In this document: positions 23,343 to 31,944 of the stretch, piece by piece | Layout: each line of letters begins with the position of its first letter | Position numbering within the stretch: the first letter of the stretch is position 1 | Assembly (NCBI GenBank): GCA_000193795.2 | Contig: AEPI01000121.1 | Span: 72,891-136,890 of the forward strand | Direction of reading: 5' to 3' | DNA from: Neisseria lactamica NS19 | GTDB lineage: Bacteria > Pseudomonadota > Gammaproteobacteria > Burkholderiales > Neisseriaceae | Length of the DNA stretch: 64,000 nt | Notes under the pieces: model-generated | What the model saw: only the letters and a program-made list of their open reading frames with translations | What the model was told of the DNA's origin: nothing | Databases searched by the model: none | Translations under genes and position numbers: made by a program

Positions 23343-25489
23343 AAGTGCCATCGCCGTCATTGCCGAATCCGAACTCTACCAATACGTCGCCCGTTCGCGC
23401 GCCCACAACCGCCGCAAGAAACACGCCGCCGTTTCAGACGGCCTGTTGCGCGACCTTGCCGAAATCAATATCGGCGATCCTGTCGTACACGAAGAACACG
23501 GCATCGGGCGGTATATGGGCTTGGTAACGATGGACTTGGGTGGCGAAACCAACGAAATGATGTTGCTCGAATACGCGGGAGAAGCGCAGCTTTATGTACC
23601 TGTTTCGCAACTGCATTTAATCAGCCGCTACTCCGGTCAGGCGCATGAAAACGTTACCTTGCACAAGCTTGGCAGCGGCGCGTGGAACAAGGCGAAGCGC
23701 AAAGCCGCCGAAAAAGCGCGCGATACTGCCGCCGAGTTGCTCAACCTCTATGCCCAACGCGCCGCCCAATCGGGACACAAGTTTGAAATCAACGAGTTGG
23801 ACTATCAAGCGTTTGCCGACGGTTTCGGCTACGAAGAAACTGAAGACCAGGCTGCCGCCATCGCCGCTGTGATTAAGGATTTGACGCAGGCGAAGCCGAT
23901 GGATCGCCTAGTGTGCGGCGATGTCGGCTTCGGCAAAACCGAGGTCGCCCTGCGCGCCGCGTTTGTGGCGGTGATGGGCGGCAAACAGGTTGCCGTACTC
24001 GCCCCGACCACGCTTCTGGTCGAGCAGCACGCGCAAAATTTCGCCGACCGCTTCGCCGATTTTCCCGTGAAAGTCGCCGGCCTTTCGCGTTTCAACAACA
24101 GCAAAGCCACCAAAGCCGCGCTGGAAGGTATGGCGGACGGCACGGTCGATATCGTTATCGGCACGCACAAATTGGTGCAGGACGACATCAGATTCAAAAA
24201 CTTAGGTTTAGTGATTATCGATGAAGAACACCGCTTTGGCGTTCGCCAAAAAGAGCAGCTCAAACGCCTGCGCGCCAATGTCGATATCCTTACCATGACC
24301 GCCACGCCGATTCCGCGTACTTTAAGTATGGCGTTGGAAGGTCTGCGCGACTTTTCGCTGATTACCACCGCGCCCAGCCGCCGCCTCGCCGTGAAAACCT
24401 TTGTCAAACCCTTCAGCGAAGGCAGCGTGCGCGAAGCCGTATTGCGCGAACTCAAACGCGGCGGACAAGTGTTTTTCCTGCACAATGAAGTGGATACGAT
24501 TGAGAATATGCGTGAGCGGTTGGAAACCCTGCTGCCCGAAGCCCGCATCGGCGTGGCGCACGGACAACTGCGCGAGCGCGAGCTGGAGCAAGTCATGCGC
24601 GACTTTTTGCAGCAACGATTCAACGTGTTGCTCTGTTCCACCATCATCGAAACCGGTATCGACATTCCCAACGCCAACACCATCATCATCAACCGCGCCG
24701 ACAAATTCGGGCTGGCGCAACTGCACCAGCTTCGCGGACGCGTCGGCCGCAGCCACCACCAAGCCTACGCCTACCTGCTCACGCCCGAATACATTACCAA
24801 AGACGCAGAAAAACGCCTCGACGCCATCGCGGCGGCAGACGAACTCGGCGCAGGTTTCACCCTCGCCATGCAGGATTTGGAAATCCGCGGCGCAGGCGAA
24901 ATCCTCGGCGAAGGGCAGTCCGGCGAAATGATGCAGGTCGGCTTCACGCTCTACACCGAAATGCTCAAGCAAGCCGTACGCGATCTCAAAAAAGGTCGCC
25001 AGCCCGACCTCGACGCGCCATTGGGTATCACCACCGAAATCAAACTGCACAGCCCCGCCCTGCTGCCCGAAAGCTATTGCCCCGACATCCACGAACGGCT
25101 CGTCCTCTACAAACGCCTCGCTGTCTGCGAAACCGTTCAGCAAATCAACGCCATACACGAAGAACTCGTCGACCGCTTCGGCCTGCCCGAACAACCCGTC
25201 AAAACCCTTATCGAAAGCCACCACTTACGGCTTATGGCAAAAGAATTGGGTATCGATGCCATCGATGCGGCCGGCGAAGCCGTAACCGTTACCTTCGGCA
25301 AACACCACTGTATCGACCCGACGGAGATTATCCTGCTGATTCAGACGGATAAAAAATACCGGCCGGCAGGGGCAGACAAATTGAGGTTTGCAGCGGAAAT
25401 GGAAAACATCGAAGTACGGATTAACACCGTCAAAACCGTGCTAAAAACCCTGCAAAGCAAACGCCTGCTCAAAGGAAATTGATGTAACG

Positions 25490-25521
25490 ATGCCGTCTGA
25501 AGAACACCGTTCAGACGGCAT
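25490..25521. terminator. Inverted DUS hairpin after mfd
   Basis: ATGCCGTCTGAA and TTCAGACGGCAT are separated by an 8-base loop, 7 bases after the mfd stop. Confidence 0.7.
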
Positions 25522-25554
25522 ACAATCCCCCGATCCTCACCAAAAGGAACAATC

Positions 25555-26010
25555 ATGTCGATTTTTCACCCCTATTTCCAACAACTGTCCACCGAAGGTT
25601 TTGACGGAGAAGAAGATGTCCTCTGGGAAGACGAGCTGACCGTCAAAGGCAATCTTGTCGAGGTATCCCTGTGGGCAGAAAATGAAAACAGCCTGCCAAC
25701 CAAAACATTGGATGCATTTGCCGCCTTCCTGTCCGAATTGGAAAAAGCCGACGATGCTGCACGCGCCGCACTGACGGAATATTTGAAACGGGACAGCCGC
25801 TATATCGACTTTCACACCGAAGATACCCAAACAAGCCGTGATGCGGCAAAGTTTGTCCGCACTATGCAGTTGACCTATATCAGCTTATGGGCAGAAAGTC
25901 CGGCTTTTGCCGTTATGGATTATATGCCCGCCAATATGGAAAGCGACGAAATCCTTGCCGTCAAACTGCATTTGGACGGCAGCATTTTCTCAATCGATTG
26001 GGAGAGTTGA
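25555..26010 (+). CDS. DUF2004-type protein of unknown function
   Basis: A 151-residue acidic soluble protein (MSIFHPYFQQLSTEGFDGEED...) with repeated Trp-containing strands (VLWEDEL, VSLWAEN, ISLWAES). It has no signal peptide or membrane segment. The overall pattern fits the DUF2004 family, but I base this on memory of the family's look and not on a search. AAAAGGAAC before the ATG at 25555 is a good ribosome site. It lies alone between the mfd hairpin and the panD promoter region. Confidence 0.75.
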   Translation: MSIFHPYFQQLSTEGFDGEEDVLWEDELTVKGNLVEVSLWAENENSLPTKTLDAFAAFLSELEKADDAARAALTEYLKRDSRYIDFHTEDTQTSRDAAKFVRTMQLTYISLWAESPAFAVMDYMPANMESDEILAVKLHLDGSIFSIDWES

Positions 26011-26171
26011 GCCGGATTGCCAATCGGCAAAAATGAAATGCCGTCTGAAAACAGCTTCCCTGCCCGAAGCCTTGCCATTATGAATTTGAAAGAAACTCCA
26101 CTATAATACGGTATTCAGATTTTCAGACGGCATCGCGCCCGTCAGACCGCACACAAACCAAAAGGAAATAC

Positions 26172-26555
26172 ATGTTCCGTACTATGCTTGGCGGAAAAAT
26201 CCACCGCGCCACCGTAACCGAAGCCGATTTGAACTACGTCGGCAGCATTACCGTCGATCAGGACCTATTGGACGCGGCAGGCATCTATCCCAACGAAAAA
26301 GTCGCCATCGTCAACAACAACAACGGCGAACGTTTTGAAACCTATACCATTTCAGGCAAACGCGGCAGCGGCGTGATTTGCCTGAACGGGGCGGCGGCCA
26401 GGCTGGTGCAGAAAGGCGATATCGTCATCATCATGTCTTATATCCAACTCTCCGAGCCTGAAATCGCCGCACACGAGCCCAAAGTCGTCTTATTGGACGG
26501 AAACAACAAAATCCGCGACATCATCTCCTACGAGCCGCCGCACACCGTGCTGTAA
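26172..26555 (+). CDS. panD: Aspartate 1-decarboxylase precursor
   Basis: A 127-residue proenzyme that makes beta-alanine from aspartate for pantothenate and CoA. Self-cleavage occurs at Gly24-Ser25 (YVGSITVD), leaving a pyruvoyl group on Ser25; both residues are present, and Lys9 and Tyr58-type residues of the family (GKIHRATV, TYTISG) are in place. AAAGGAAAT precedes the ATG. kdsA follows after 21 bases, so the two may be co-transcribed although their pathways are unrelated. A TATAAT at 26102-26107 is a candidate -10, with no clear -35. Confidence 0.96.
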   Translation: MFRTMLGGKIHRATVTEADLNYVGSITVDQDLLDAAGIYPNEKVAIVNNNNGERFETYTISGKRGSGVICLNGAAARLVQKGDIVIIMSYIQLSEPEIAAHEPKVVLLDGNNKIRDIISYEPPHTVL

Positions 26556-26576
26556 CCCTGAAAACGGACATTGACC

Positions 26577-27419
26577 ATGGATATTAAAATCAACGGCATT
26601 ACCGTCGGTAACGATGCTCCTTTCGTACTATTCGGCGGCATCAACGTTTTAGAAGATTTGGATTCCACCCTCCAAACCTGCGCGCATTACGTCGAAGTAA
26701 CCCGCAAACTGGGCATCCCCTATATCTTTAAAGCATCTTTCGACAAGGCAAACCGTTCCTCCATCCATTCTTATCGCGGCGTAGGCTTGGAAGAAGGCTT
26801 AAAGATTTTCGAAAAAGTCAAAGCGGAATTCGGCATCCCCGTCATTACCGACGTACACGAACCCTATCAGTGCCAACCCGTTGCCGAAGTGTGCGATGTC
26901 ATCCAGCTTCCCGCATTCCTTGCCCGGCAGACCGATTTAGTGGTTGCCATGGCAAAAACCGGCAAGGTCGTCAACATCAAAAAACCCCAGTTCCTCAGCC
27001 CCTCTCAAATGAAAAACATTGTGGAAAAATTCCGCGAAGCCGGTAACGGGAAACTGATTTTATGCGAACGCGGCAGCAGCTTCGGCTACGACAACCTCAT
27101 TGTCGATATGCTCGGTTTCGGCGTGATGAAACAGACTTGCGGCAACCTGCCGGTTATTTTCGACGTTACCCATTCCCTGCAAACCCGCGATGCCGGTTCT
27201 GCCGCATCCGGCGGAAGGCGGGCGCAAGCATTAGAGTTGGCACTCGCCGGAATATCTACCCGATTGGCCGGCCTGTTTCTCGAATCCCACCCCGATCCGA
27301 AACTGGCGAAATGCGACGGTCCCAGCGCGCTGCCGCTGCATCTTTTAGAAGATTTTTTAATCCGCATCAAAGCATTGGACGATTTAATCAAATCACAACC
27401 GATTTTAACAATCGAGTAA
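26577..27419 (+). CDS. kdsA: 3-deoxy-D-manno-octulosonate 8-phosphate (KDO8P) synthase
   Basis: A 280-residue enzyme condensing arabinose 5-phosphate with phosphoenolpyruvate to make KDO8P for the lipooligosaccharide inner core. Visible family blocks are FKASFDKANRSS near residue 56, ITDVHEPYQ, IKKPQFLSP and CERGSSFGYDNL. The Asn of the KANRSS block and the absence of a metal-binding Cys there indicate the metal-independent type. The ATG at 26577 is preferred over a TTG at 26571. It is followed closely by a DUF4149 gene. Confidence 0.96.
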   Translation: MDIKINGITVGNDAPFVLFGGINVLEDLDSTLQTCAHYVEVTRKLGIPYIFKASFDKANRSSIHSYRGVGLEEGLKIFEKVKAEFGIPVITDVHEPYQCQPVAEVCDVIQLPAFLARQTDLVVAMAKTGKVVNIKKPQFLSPSQMKNIVEKFREAGNGKLILCERGSSFGYDNLIVDMLGFGVMKQTCGNLPVIFDVTHSLQTRDAGSAASGGRRAQALELALAGISTRLAGLFLESHPDPKLAKCDGPSALPLHLLEDFLIRIKALDDLIKSQPILTIE

Positions 27420-27433
27420 CACGGTTTCGCCTT

Positions 27434-27874
27434 ATGATGCAGACTTTCCGAAAAATCAGCCTTTACGCTGCAACTTTATGGCTTGGCATACAAATTGCCG
27501 CCGGCTACATCGTTACACCGATTTTGTTCAAAATGCTGCCCAAAATGCGGGCGGGCGAAATTGCAGGCGTTTTGTTCCATATCGTTTCTTGGTCGGGTCT
27601 GATTATTTGGGGAATACTGTTTCTGACACATACTAAAATCCTGACCCGCCTGCAAACCATTTTATTATGTACTTTGCTGCTTTCTGTCGCCATCAACCGG
27701 TTTCTAATTGCCCCTGTCATCGAGGCGATGAAATACGGGCATGAGAATTGGCTGTTGTCGGCTTTAGGCGGATCTTTCGGAATGTCGCACGGCATTTCCA
27801 GTATTGTTTTTATGGCAACCGCCCTACTTTCGGCAGTTTTAAGTTGGCGGCTCTACGGCAAAAATGCCGTCTGA
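27434..27874 (+). CDS. DUF4149 family inner-membrane protein
   Basis: A 146-residue protein with four hydrophobic segments (about residues 8-30, 43-62, 72-90 and 115-138), matching the small DUF4149 membrane family of proteobacteria. Function unknown. It starts at one of two adjacent ATGs (27434 or 27437), 14 bases after kdsA, and ends just before eno; its stop lies in a DUS (ATGCCGTCTGAAG). The position inside a kdsA-eno unit suggests co-transcription only. Confidence 0.8.
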   Translation: MMQTFRKISLYAATLWLGIQIAAGYIVTPILFKMLPKMRAGEIAGVLFHIVSWSGLIIWGILFLTHTKILTRLQTILLCTLLLSVAINRFLIAPVIEAMKYGHENWLLSALGGSFGMSHGISSIVFMATALLSAVLSWRLYGKNAV

Positions 27875-27917
27875 AGCCTACCGTTTTACCTCCCTTCACT
27901 TCACTTGGAGAACATTC

Positions 27918-29204
27918 ATGAGCGCAATCGTTGATATTTTCGCCCGCGAAATTTTGGACTCACGCGGCAACCCCACAGTCGAGTGTGATGTATTGCTCGA
28001 ATCCGGCGTAATGGGACGCGCAGCCGTACCGAGCGGCGCATCCACCGGTCAAAAAGAGGCTTTGGAACTGCGCGACGGCGACAAATCCCGTTATTCCGGC
28101 AAGGGCGTATTGAAGGCAGTCGAACATGTCAACAACCAAATCGCGCAAGCCCTCATCGGTATCGATGCCAACGAACAATCTTATATCGACCAAATTATGA
28201 TTGAATTGGACGGTACTGAAAATAAAGGCAACTTGGGTGCGAACGCGACTTTGGCGGTCTCTATGGCGGTTGCACGCGCCGCTGCCGAAGACTCGGGTCT
28301 GCCGCTTTACCGCTACTTGGGCGGCGCAGGTCCGATGTCCCTGCCTGTTCCGATGATGAACGTTATCAACGGCGGCGAACACGCCAACAACAGCCTGAAC
28401 ATCCAAGAATTTATGATTATGCCCGCCGGCGCAAAATCTTTCCGCGAAGCATTGCGCTGCGGTGCGGAAATCTTCCACGCCTTGAAAAAACTGTGCGACA
28501 GCAAGGGCTTCCCGACTACCGTCGGCGACGAAGGCGGTTTCGCCCCCAACCTGAACAGCCACAAAGAAGCCCTGCAACTGATGGTCGAAGCAACCGAAGC
28601 CGCAGGCTACAAAGCAGGCGAAGATGTATTGTTCGCCCTTGACTGCGCGTCCAGCGAGTTCTACAAAGACGGCAAATACCATCTGGAAGCCGAAGGCCGC
28701 TCTTACACCAGTGCGGAATTTGCCGAATATCTGGAAGGTCTGGTCAACGAGTTCCCCATCATCTCCATCGAAGACGGTATGGACGAAAACGATTGGGAAG
28801 GCTGGAAACTGCTGACTGAAAAATTGGGCAAAAAAGTCCAATTGGTCGGCGATGACTTGTTCGTAACCAATCCGAAAATCCTTGCCGAAGGCATTGAAAA
28901 AGGCGTGGCAAACGCATTGTTGGTCAAAGTCAACCAAATCGGTACTCTGAGCGAAACCCTGAAAGCCGTCGATTTGGCCAAACGCAACCGCTACGCCTGC
29001 GTAATGAGTCACCGTTCCGGCGAAACCGAAGACAGCACCATTGCCGATTTGGCAGTCGCCACCAACTGCATGCAGATTAAAACCGGTTCTTTGAGCCGCT
29101 CCGACCGTATGGCGAAATACAACCAACTGCTGCGTATCGAGGAAGAATTGGCGGAAGCCGCCTACTACCCCGGCAAGGCCGCATTCTACCAACCGGGCAA
29201 ATAA
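27918..29204 (+). CDS. eno: Enolase
   Basis: A 428-residue glycolytic enzyme interconverting 2-phosphoglycerate and phosphoenolpyruvate. Its signatures include AREILDSRGNPT at the start, SGASTGQKEALELRDGD, the magnesium ligands in FALDCASSEF, SIEDGMDENDW and VGDDLFVTN, and the catalytic Lys in LLVKVNQIGTLSE plus SHRSGETED. ATGAGCGCAATC at 27918 is preceded by TTGGAGAA. In many Gram-negatives enolase also joins the RNA degradosome. ftsB follows 14 bases after the stop, the same order as in many proteobacteria. Confidence 0.97.
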   Translation: MSAIVDIFAREILDSRGNPTVECDVLLESGVMGRAAVPSGASTGQKEALELRDGDKSRYSGKGVLKAVEHVNNQIAQALIGIDANEQSYIDQIMIELDGTENKGNLGANATLAVSMAVARAAAEDSGLPLYRYLGGAGPMSLPVPMMNVINGGEHANNSLNIQEFMIMPAGAKSFREALRCGAEIFHALKKLCDSKGFPTTVGDEGGFAPNLNSHKEALQLMVEATEAAGYKAGEDVLFALDCASSEFYKDGKYHLEAEGRSYTSAEFAEYLEGLVNEFPIISIEDGMDENDWEGWKLLTEKLGKKVQLVGDDLFVTNPKILAEGIEKGVANALLVKVNQIGTLSETLKAVDLAKRNRYACVMSHRSGETEDSTIADLAVATNCMQIKTGSLSRSDRMAKYNQLLRIEEELAEAAYYPGKAAFYQPGK

Positions 29205-29218
29205 AAAAGGTTTAACGT

Positions 29219-29497
29219 ATGAAGTGGGTAACTGTCGTTTTATCCGTCTCGCTCGCCTGCTGCCAGTACAGCCTCTGGTTCGGCAAAGGCAGTATCGGGC
29301 GCAACAACAACCTGAAAGATCAGATTGCCGTTCAGGAAGAAAAAAACCAGACACTCGCCCTACGCAACCATTCCCTTGCAGCCGAAGTCTATGATTTGGA
29401 AAACGGTCAAGAAGCCATTTCGGAAATCGCCCGGGTAGAACTGGGTTATATCCAAGACGGCGAAACCTTTTACCGACTCATCAGGCATAACCGGTAA
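29219..29497 (+). CDS. ftsB: Cell division protein FtsB
   Basis: A 92-residue bitopic septum protein: a short cytoplasmic start, one membrane helix (residues ~3-21) and a periplasmic coiled coil (KDQIAVQEEKNQTLALRNHS) with the conserved ARVELGY tail motif. It partners FtsL and FtsQ in the divisome. AAAAAGG precedes the ATG. Position directly behind eno is the classical context. Confidence 0.92.
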   Translation: MKWVTVVLSVSLACCQYSLWFGKGSIGRNNNLKDQIAVQEEKNQTLALRNHSLAAEVYDLENGQEAISEIARVELGYIQDGETFYRLIRHNR

Positions 29498-29505
29498 TAC
29501 CGTCA

Positions 29506-29538
29506 AAAAGCCGTCTGAATCCATTTCAGACGGCTTTT
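29506..29538. terminator. Inverted-DUS bidirectional terminator
   Basis: AAAAGCCGTCTGAA and TTCAGACGGCTTTT form a 14-base perfect stem with a 5-base loop between convergent ftsB and the ferredoxin gene, overlapping the latter's stop. The T-run follows on both strands. Confidence 0.9.
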
Positions 29539-29827
29539 ATTTCAAGAAGCCGTCAGGCAGATCTTCATCCTCCCCCGCCAAACCGCAATCCAACCTGACA
29601 TCCTCCTCGACACAACAGCAGCACGGCAGTATCTCGTCCCGCCCCAAAAAAGCCAACGGCGGCTCCCGATAAGTAACGCTTCCCTCCAAAATCTTTACCC
29701 GGCACGATCCGCAATACCCGCTTCGGCACTGATATTCCACCATATGCCCCGTCCGTTCCAAGCCTTCCAACAGGGTCTCACCCTCCAAGAGCTCAAAAAG
29801 ACCCTTATTCGTACCAATGCGCGCCAT
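29537..29827 (-). CDS. YfaE-like [2Fe-2S] ferredoxin for NrdB cofactor maintenance
   Basis: A 96-residue plant-type ferredoxin with the cluster ligands CRSGYCGSC (Cys-x4-Cys-x2-Cys) near residue 38 and a fourth Cys in ILPCCCC near 75. The run of four Cys there is unusual. In E. coli the homologous yfaE lies next to nrdB and supplies electrons to rebuild the diferric-tyrosyl radical; here it is directly downstream of nrdB on the same strand, which supports the same role. The ATG at 29827 (MARIGTNKG) is chosen by homology. Confidence 0.85.
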   Translation of the reverse strand: MARIGTNKGLFELLEGETLLEGLERTGHMVEYQCRSGYCGSCRVKILEGSVTYREPPLAFLGRDEILPCCCCVEEDVRLDCGLAGEDEDLPDGFLK

Positions 29828-29900
29828 TTCCGACCAATCAAAAAATAAAAGGAACAATAACCGATCCTACCCGCTATTTTTCCCATCATACAACATACAA

Positions 29901-29933
29901 ATGCCGTCTGAAACACCCGGCTTCAGACGGCAT
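29901..29933. terminator. Inverted DUS hairpin between nrdB and the ferredoxin gene
   Basis: ATGCCGTCTGAA and TTCAGACGGCAT with a short loop. A T6 run follows on the plus strand; on the minus strand, the direction of nrdB, only TTTGT follows, so read-through into the ferredoxin gene is likely. Confidence 0.65.
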
Positions 29934-29948
29934 TTTTTCAAAAAACGT

Positions 29949-31082
29949 TTACAACTCAAAATCGCCCAAATCATCCGTATTCACTTCAGAATCAATCTGA
30001 CCGATCAAATAAGAAGATATTTCCACTTCCTGCGGTGCGACCTGTACGTTGTCGGACGACAGCCACGCATTAATCCACGGAATCGGGTTTTGATTCGCAC
30101 CTTCAAATCCGGCCGGCAAGCCCACCGCCTGCATACGGAGGTTGGTAATATATTCGACGTATTGGGATAAGATTTCCTTGTTTAAACCAATCATCGAACC
30201 GTCTTTAAACAAATATGCCGCCCATTCTTTTTCCTGCTCCGCCGCTTTTTTGAAGAGTTGGAAACATTCGTCCTGCAACTCGGCGGCAATTTCCGCCATT
30301 TCCGAATCATCAACACCCGAACGCATCAAATTAAGCATATGCTGCGTGCCGGTCAGATGCAGCGCTTCATCACGGGCAATCAGTTTGATGATTTTGGCGT
30401 TGCCTTCCATCAACTCGCGCTCGGCAAAAGCAAACGAGCAGGCGAATGAAACATAGAAACGGATGGCTTCCAACACGTTGACGCACATCAGGCAGAGATA
30501 GAGTTTTTTCTTCAACTCACGCAAAGACACGGTAACGGGTTTTCCGCCGACATTGTGCACCCCTTCGCCCAACAGGTTGTAATACTGTGTGTATTCGATT
30601 AAATCATCGTAATAGCAGGCGATGTCTTCAGCGCGTGCGGTAATATATTCGTTTTCGACAATATCATCAAACACGACCGACGGATCATTCACGATATTGC
30701 GGATGATGTGGGTATAGCTGCGCGAGTGTATGGTTTCGCTGAAGCTCCACGTTTCAATCCACGTTTCCAGCTCGGGAATCGAAACCAAAGGCAGCAAAGC
30801 AACATTCGGACTGCGGCCTTGGATCGAATCGAGCAGGGTTTGGTATTTCAGATTGCTGATAAAAATATGTTTTTCGTGTTCGGGCAGATTGGCGTAGTCG
30901 ATACGGTCGCGCGACACGTCGATTTCTTCCGGCCGCCAGAAGAAAGACAGTTGTTTTTCAATCAGTTTTTCAAATACTTCGTATTTTTGCTGATCATAAC
31001 GGGCGACATTGACCGGCTGACCGAAGAACATCGGCTCTTTCAGCGCGTCGTTTTTGGTTTTAGGAAAGGTGCTGTAAGACAT
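29949..31082 (-). CDS. nrdB: Ribonucleotide reductase class Ia, beta subunit
   Basis: A 377-residue R2 protein strongly resembling the enterobacterial NrdB (MSYSTFPKTKNDALKEPMFFGQ...). Iron ligands and the radical environment are visible: Glu in FSETIHSRSYTH, Tyr in the AEDIACYYDDLIE block, and EALHLTGTQH. The C-terminal tail NTDDLGDFEL ends in the residues that dock on NrdA. It makes deoxyribonucleotides with NrdA. The start at 31082 matches the family; a frame extension to 31103 is not supported. It is separated from nrdA by an AT-rich orphan gene and a candidate small RNA. Confidence 0.96.
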   Translation of the reverse strand: MSYSTFPKTKNDALKEPMFFGQPVNVARYDQQKYEVFEKLIEKQLSFFWRPEEIDVSRDRIDYANLPEHEKHIFISNLKYQTLLDSIQGRSPNVALLPLVSIPELETWIETWSFSETIHSRSYTHIIRNIVNDPSVVFDDIVENEYITARAEDIACYYDDLIEYTQYYNLLGEGVHNVGGKPVTVSLRELKKKLYLCLMCVNVLEAIRFYVSFACSFAFAERELMEGNAKIIKLIARDEALHLTGTQHMLNLMRSGVDDSEMAEIAAELQDECFQLFKKAAEQEKEWAAYLFKDGSMIGLNKEILSQYVEYITNLRMQAVGLPAGFEGANQNPIPWINAWLSSDNVQVAPQEVEISSYLIGQIDSEVNTDDLGDFEL

Positions 31083-31191
31083 GACTAAGTGTTCGCAGGA
31101 CATGGTTTTTCTCGGGTTGATTCAAATCTAAAAGTAGGATAGGAGACTTCTAGGCTATGCAAAGCAGATGGGTCATCCGAAAATTTTTATT

Positions 31192-31220
31192 TTGAGCCTT
31201 AATTGCAATCGTGGTACAAT
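31192..31220 (+). promoter_or_regulatory. Sigma-70 promoter of a candidate small RNA
   Basis: TTGAGC at 31192-31197, a 17-base spacer ending in TGG, then TACAAT at 31215-31220 (an extended -10). It points to the plus strand, where no protein gene follows. Confidence 0.65.
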
Positions 31221-31226
31221 TTTTCT

Positions 31227-31355
31227 CAACAAAACGCATGAGCAGGCATGAAACCATTTCAGCGTTTGTCCGGCCTTTTAGGCTACTAGCCCAAGAGCAG
31301 TTATAAAGCGAAGCCTGTACTGACAACCCTTACTTTTAAGTGAGGGTTGTTTTAC
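31227..31355 (+). ncRNA. Candidate small RNA between nrdB and the nrdA-side orphan
   Basis: A ~130-base interval with its own promoter and terminator and no ORF. Foldable elements in order: an outer AAACGC/GCGTTT stem enclosing TGAAA-CCA-TTTCA (about 31231-31267); an AGGCT...AGCCT pairing enclosing a GGCT-ACT-AGCC mini-hairpin; and a terminal stem. It is antisense to the leader region of nrdB and could affect it in cis, but trans-acting function is equally possible. No known family is recognised. Confidence 0.55.
31323..31353 (+). terminator. Intrinsic terminator of the candidate small RNA
   Basis: ACAACCCTTAC and GTGAGGGTTGT enclose TTTTAA and are followed by TTTACTTT on the plus strand. 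Confidence 0.8.
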
Positions 31356-31924
31356 TTTGGGCGTTTGATTCTCTTATTGACCAATGTATTATGCAATAAC
31401 ACAAAGAAACCAACCGGTTTTCTCCTTACTGTTGTTCCATGGTTTTCTTTGTAATCCTTATCTCGAATATATGCACTATTAATGTAGATATGTACATCAT
31501 GCTTGGGAGATTTGGCTCTTTGAAGTGAAAAATAGATTTCATAATCTACTTTTTTACCGTTTTTATCCGTTACTGATATGGTCAGAAACTTATCGTCAGC
31601 CGAAGTAAAATAACATTTACTCCTACTGATTTCACGCATAATTTGCGGCAACATTTTTGAAACCTGATAACGTTCGAAACAAAAAATTCGTGTCTCTTTA
31701 GCCGTTACATAATGCAATGCATGTTCAACATCTGATAACTTTTCTCCCTTACGTTTATTTTCGCCTCTTGTAAAACAATGTGAACTAAACTCAATGATAC
31801 AGCGGTATCGTTTTTCCGCTGTACCATCACTTTTCGCAGGTTGAATATAATCACAAGAAAATGCAGTTAAATGCGTTAAATCATATTCACTACCTTGATA
31901 ATCAAATTTAGGAAAGGCTTTCAA
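31352..31924 (-). CDS. Hypothetical AT-rich orphan inserted between nrdA and nrdB
   Basis: A 190-residue soluble basic protein (from TTG at 31924, KAFPKFDYQGSEYDLTHLTA...) of unrecognised family. It is clearly lower in GC than nrdA and nrdB and lacks DUS, suggesting acquisition. A stop codon stands immediately before the TTG, there is no ATG near the 5' end and only a weak ribosome site, so the gene may be truncated at its start or rely on coupling to nrdA, whose stop is 20 bases upstream. The C-terminus is Lys/Arg-rich. No catalytic motif is seen. Confidence 0.6.
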   Translation of the reverse strand: MKAFPKFDYQGSEYDLTHLTAFSCDYIQPAKSDGTAEKRYRCIIEFSSHCFTRGENKRKGEKLSDVEHALHYVTAKETRIFCFERYQVSKMLPQIMREISRSKCYFTSADDKFLTISVTDKNGKKVDYEIYFSLQRAKSPKHDVHIYINSAYIRDKDYKENHGTTVRRKPVGFFVLLHNTLVNKRIKRPK

Positions 31925-31944
31925 TTACTTCACCAAAGCCCTTA

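Larger units (their letters stand above)
22179..23444. repeat. Cluster of non-native DUS dialects within mfd
   Basis: Positions 22179-22190 (plus), 22865-22876, 23215-23226 and 23433-23444 (minus) read AGGCCGTCTGAA; 22749-22760 reads AGGTCGTCTGAA. A related variant, ACGCCGTCTGAA, is at 21926-21937 (minus). Elsewhere in the window nearly all copies are ATGCCGTCTGAA. These are, from knowledge of the genus, the AG and mucosa-type dialects of commensal Neisseria. Confidence 0.85.
21781..25482 (+). pseudogene. mfd: Transcription-repair coupling factor Mfd, interrupted by an in-frame TGA in a repeat-built insertion
   Basis: The N-terminal part (start MTYPIPKPRE at 21781; an upstream in-frame ATG is at 21745) carries the UvrB-like region (DWETLPYERFSPHQD near residue 62). 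The C-terminal part carries the RNA polymerase-interaction domain (VVHEEHGIGRYMGLV), the translocase motifs (GDVGFGKTEVA, DEEHRFG, TATPIPRTL) and the TRCF domain. Between YGFKLDG (about codon 423) and IAVIAESELYQYV (about codon 523) lie nearly 100 extra codons not expected from other Mfd proteins, built from three small repeats. Both halves share one frame, but TGA at 23260-23262 stops translation; a downstream start could give the 726-residue C-terminal piece. In another frame the insertion reads like protein (SDGLKTESSLYPVANDLHEQ), hinting at compensating indels. Confidence 0.85.

Noticed and set aside
27960..29354. 464-codon open frame antisense to eno
   Set aside because: Pure shadow of enolase; Phe/Gln/Val-rich composition with no family resemblance.
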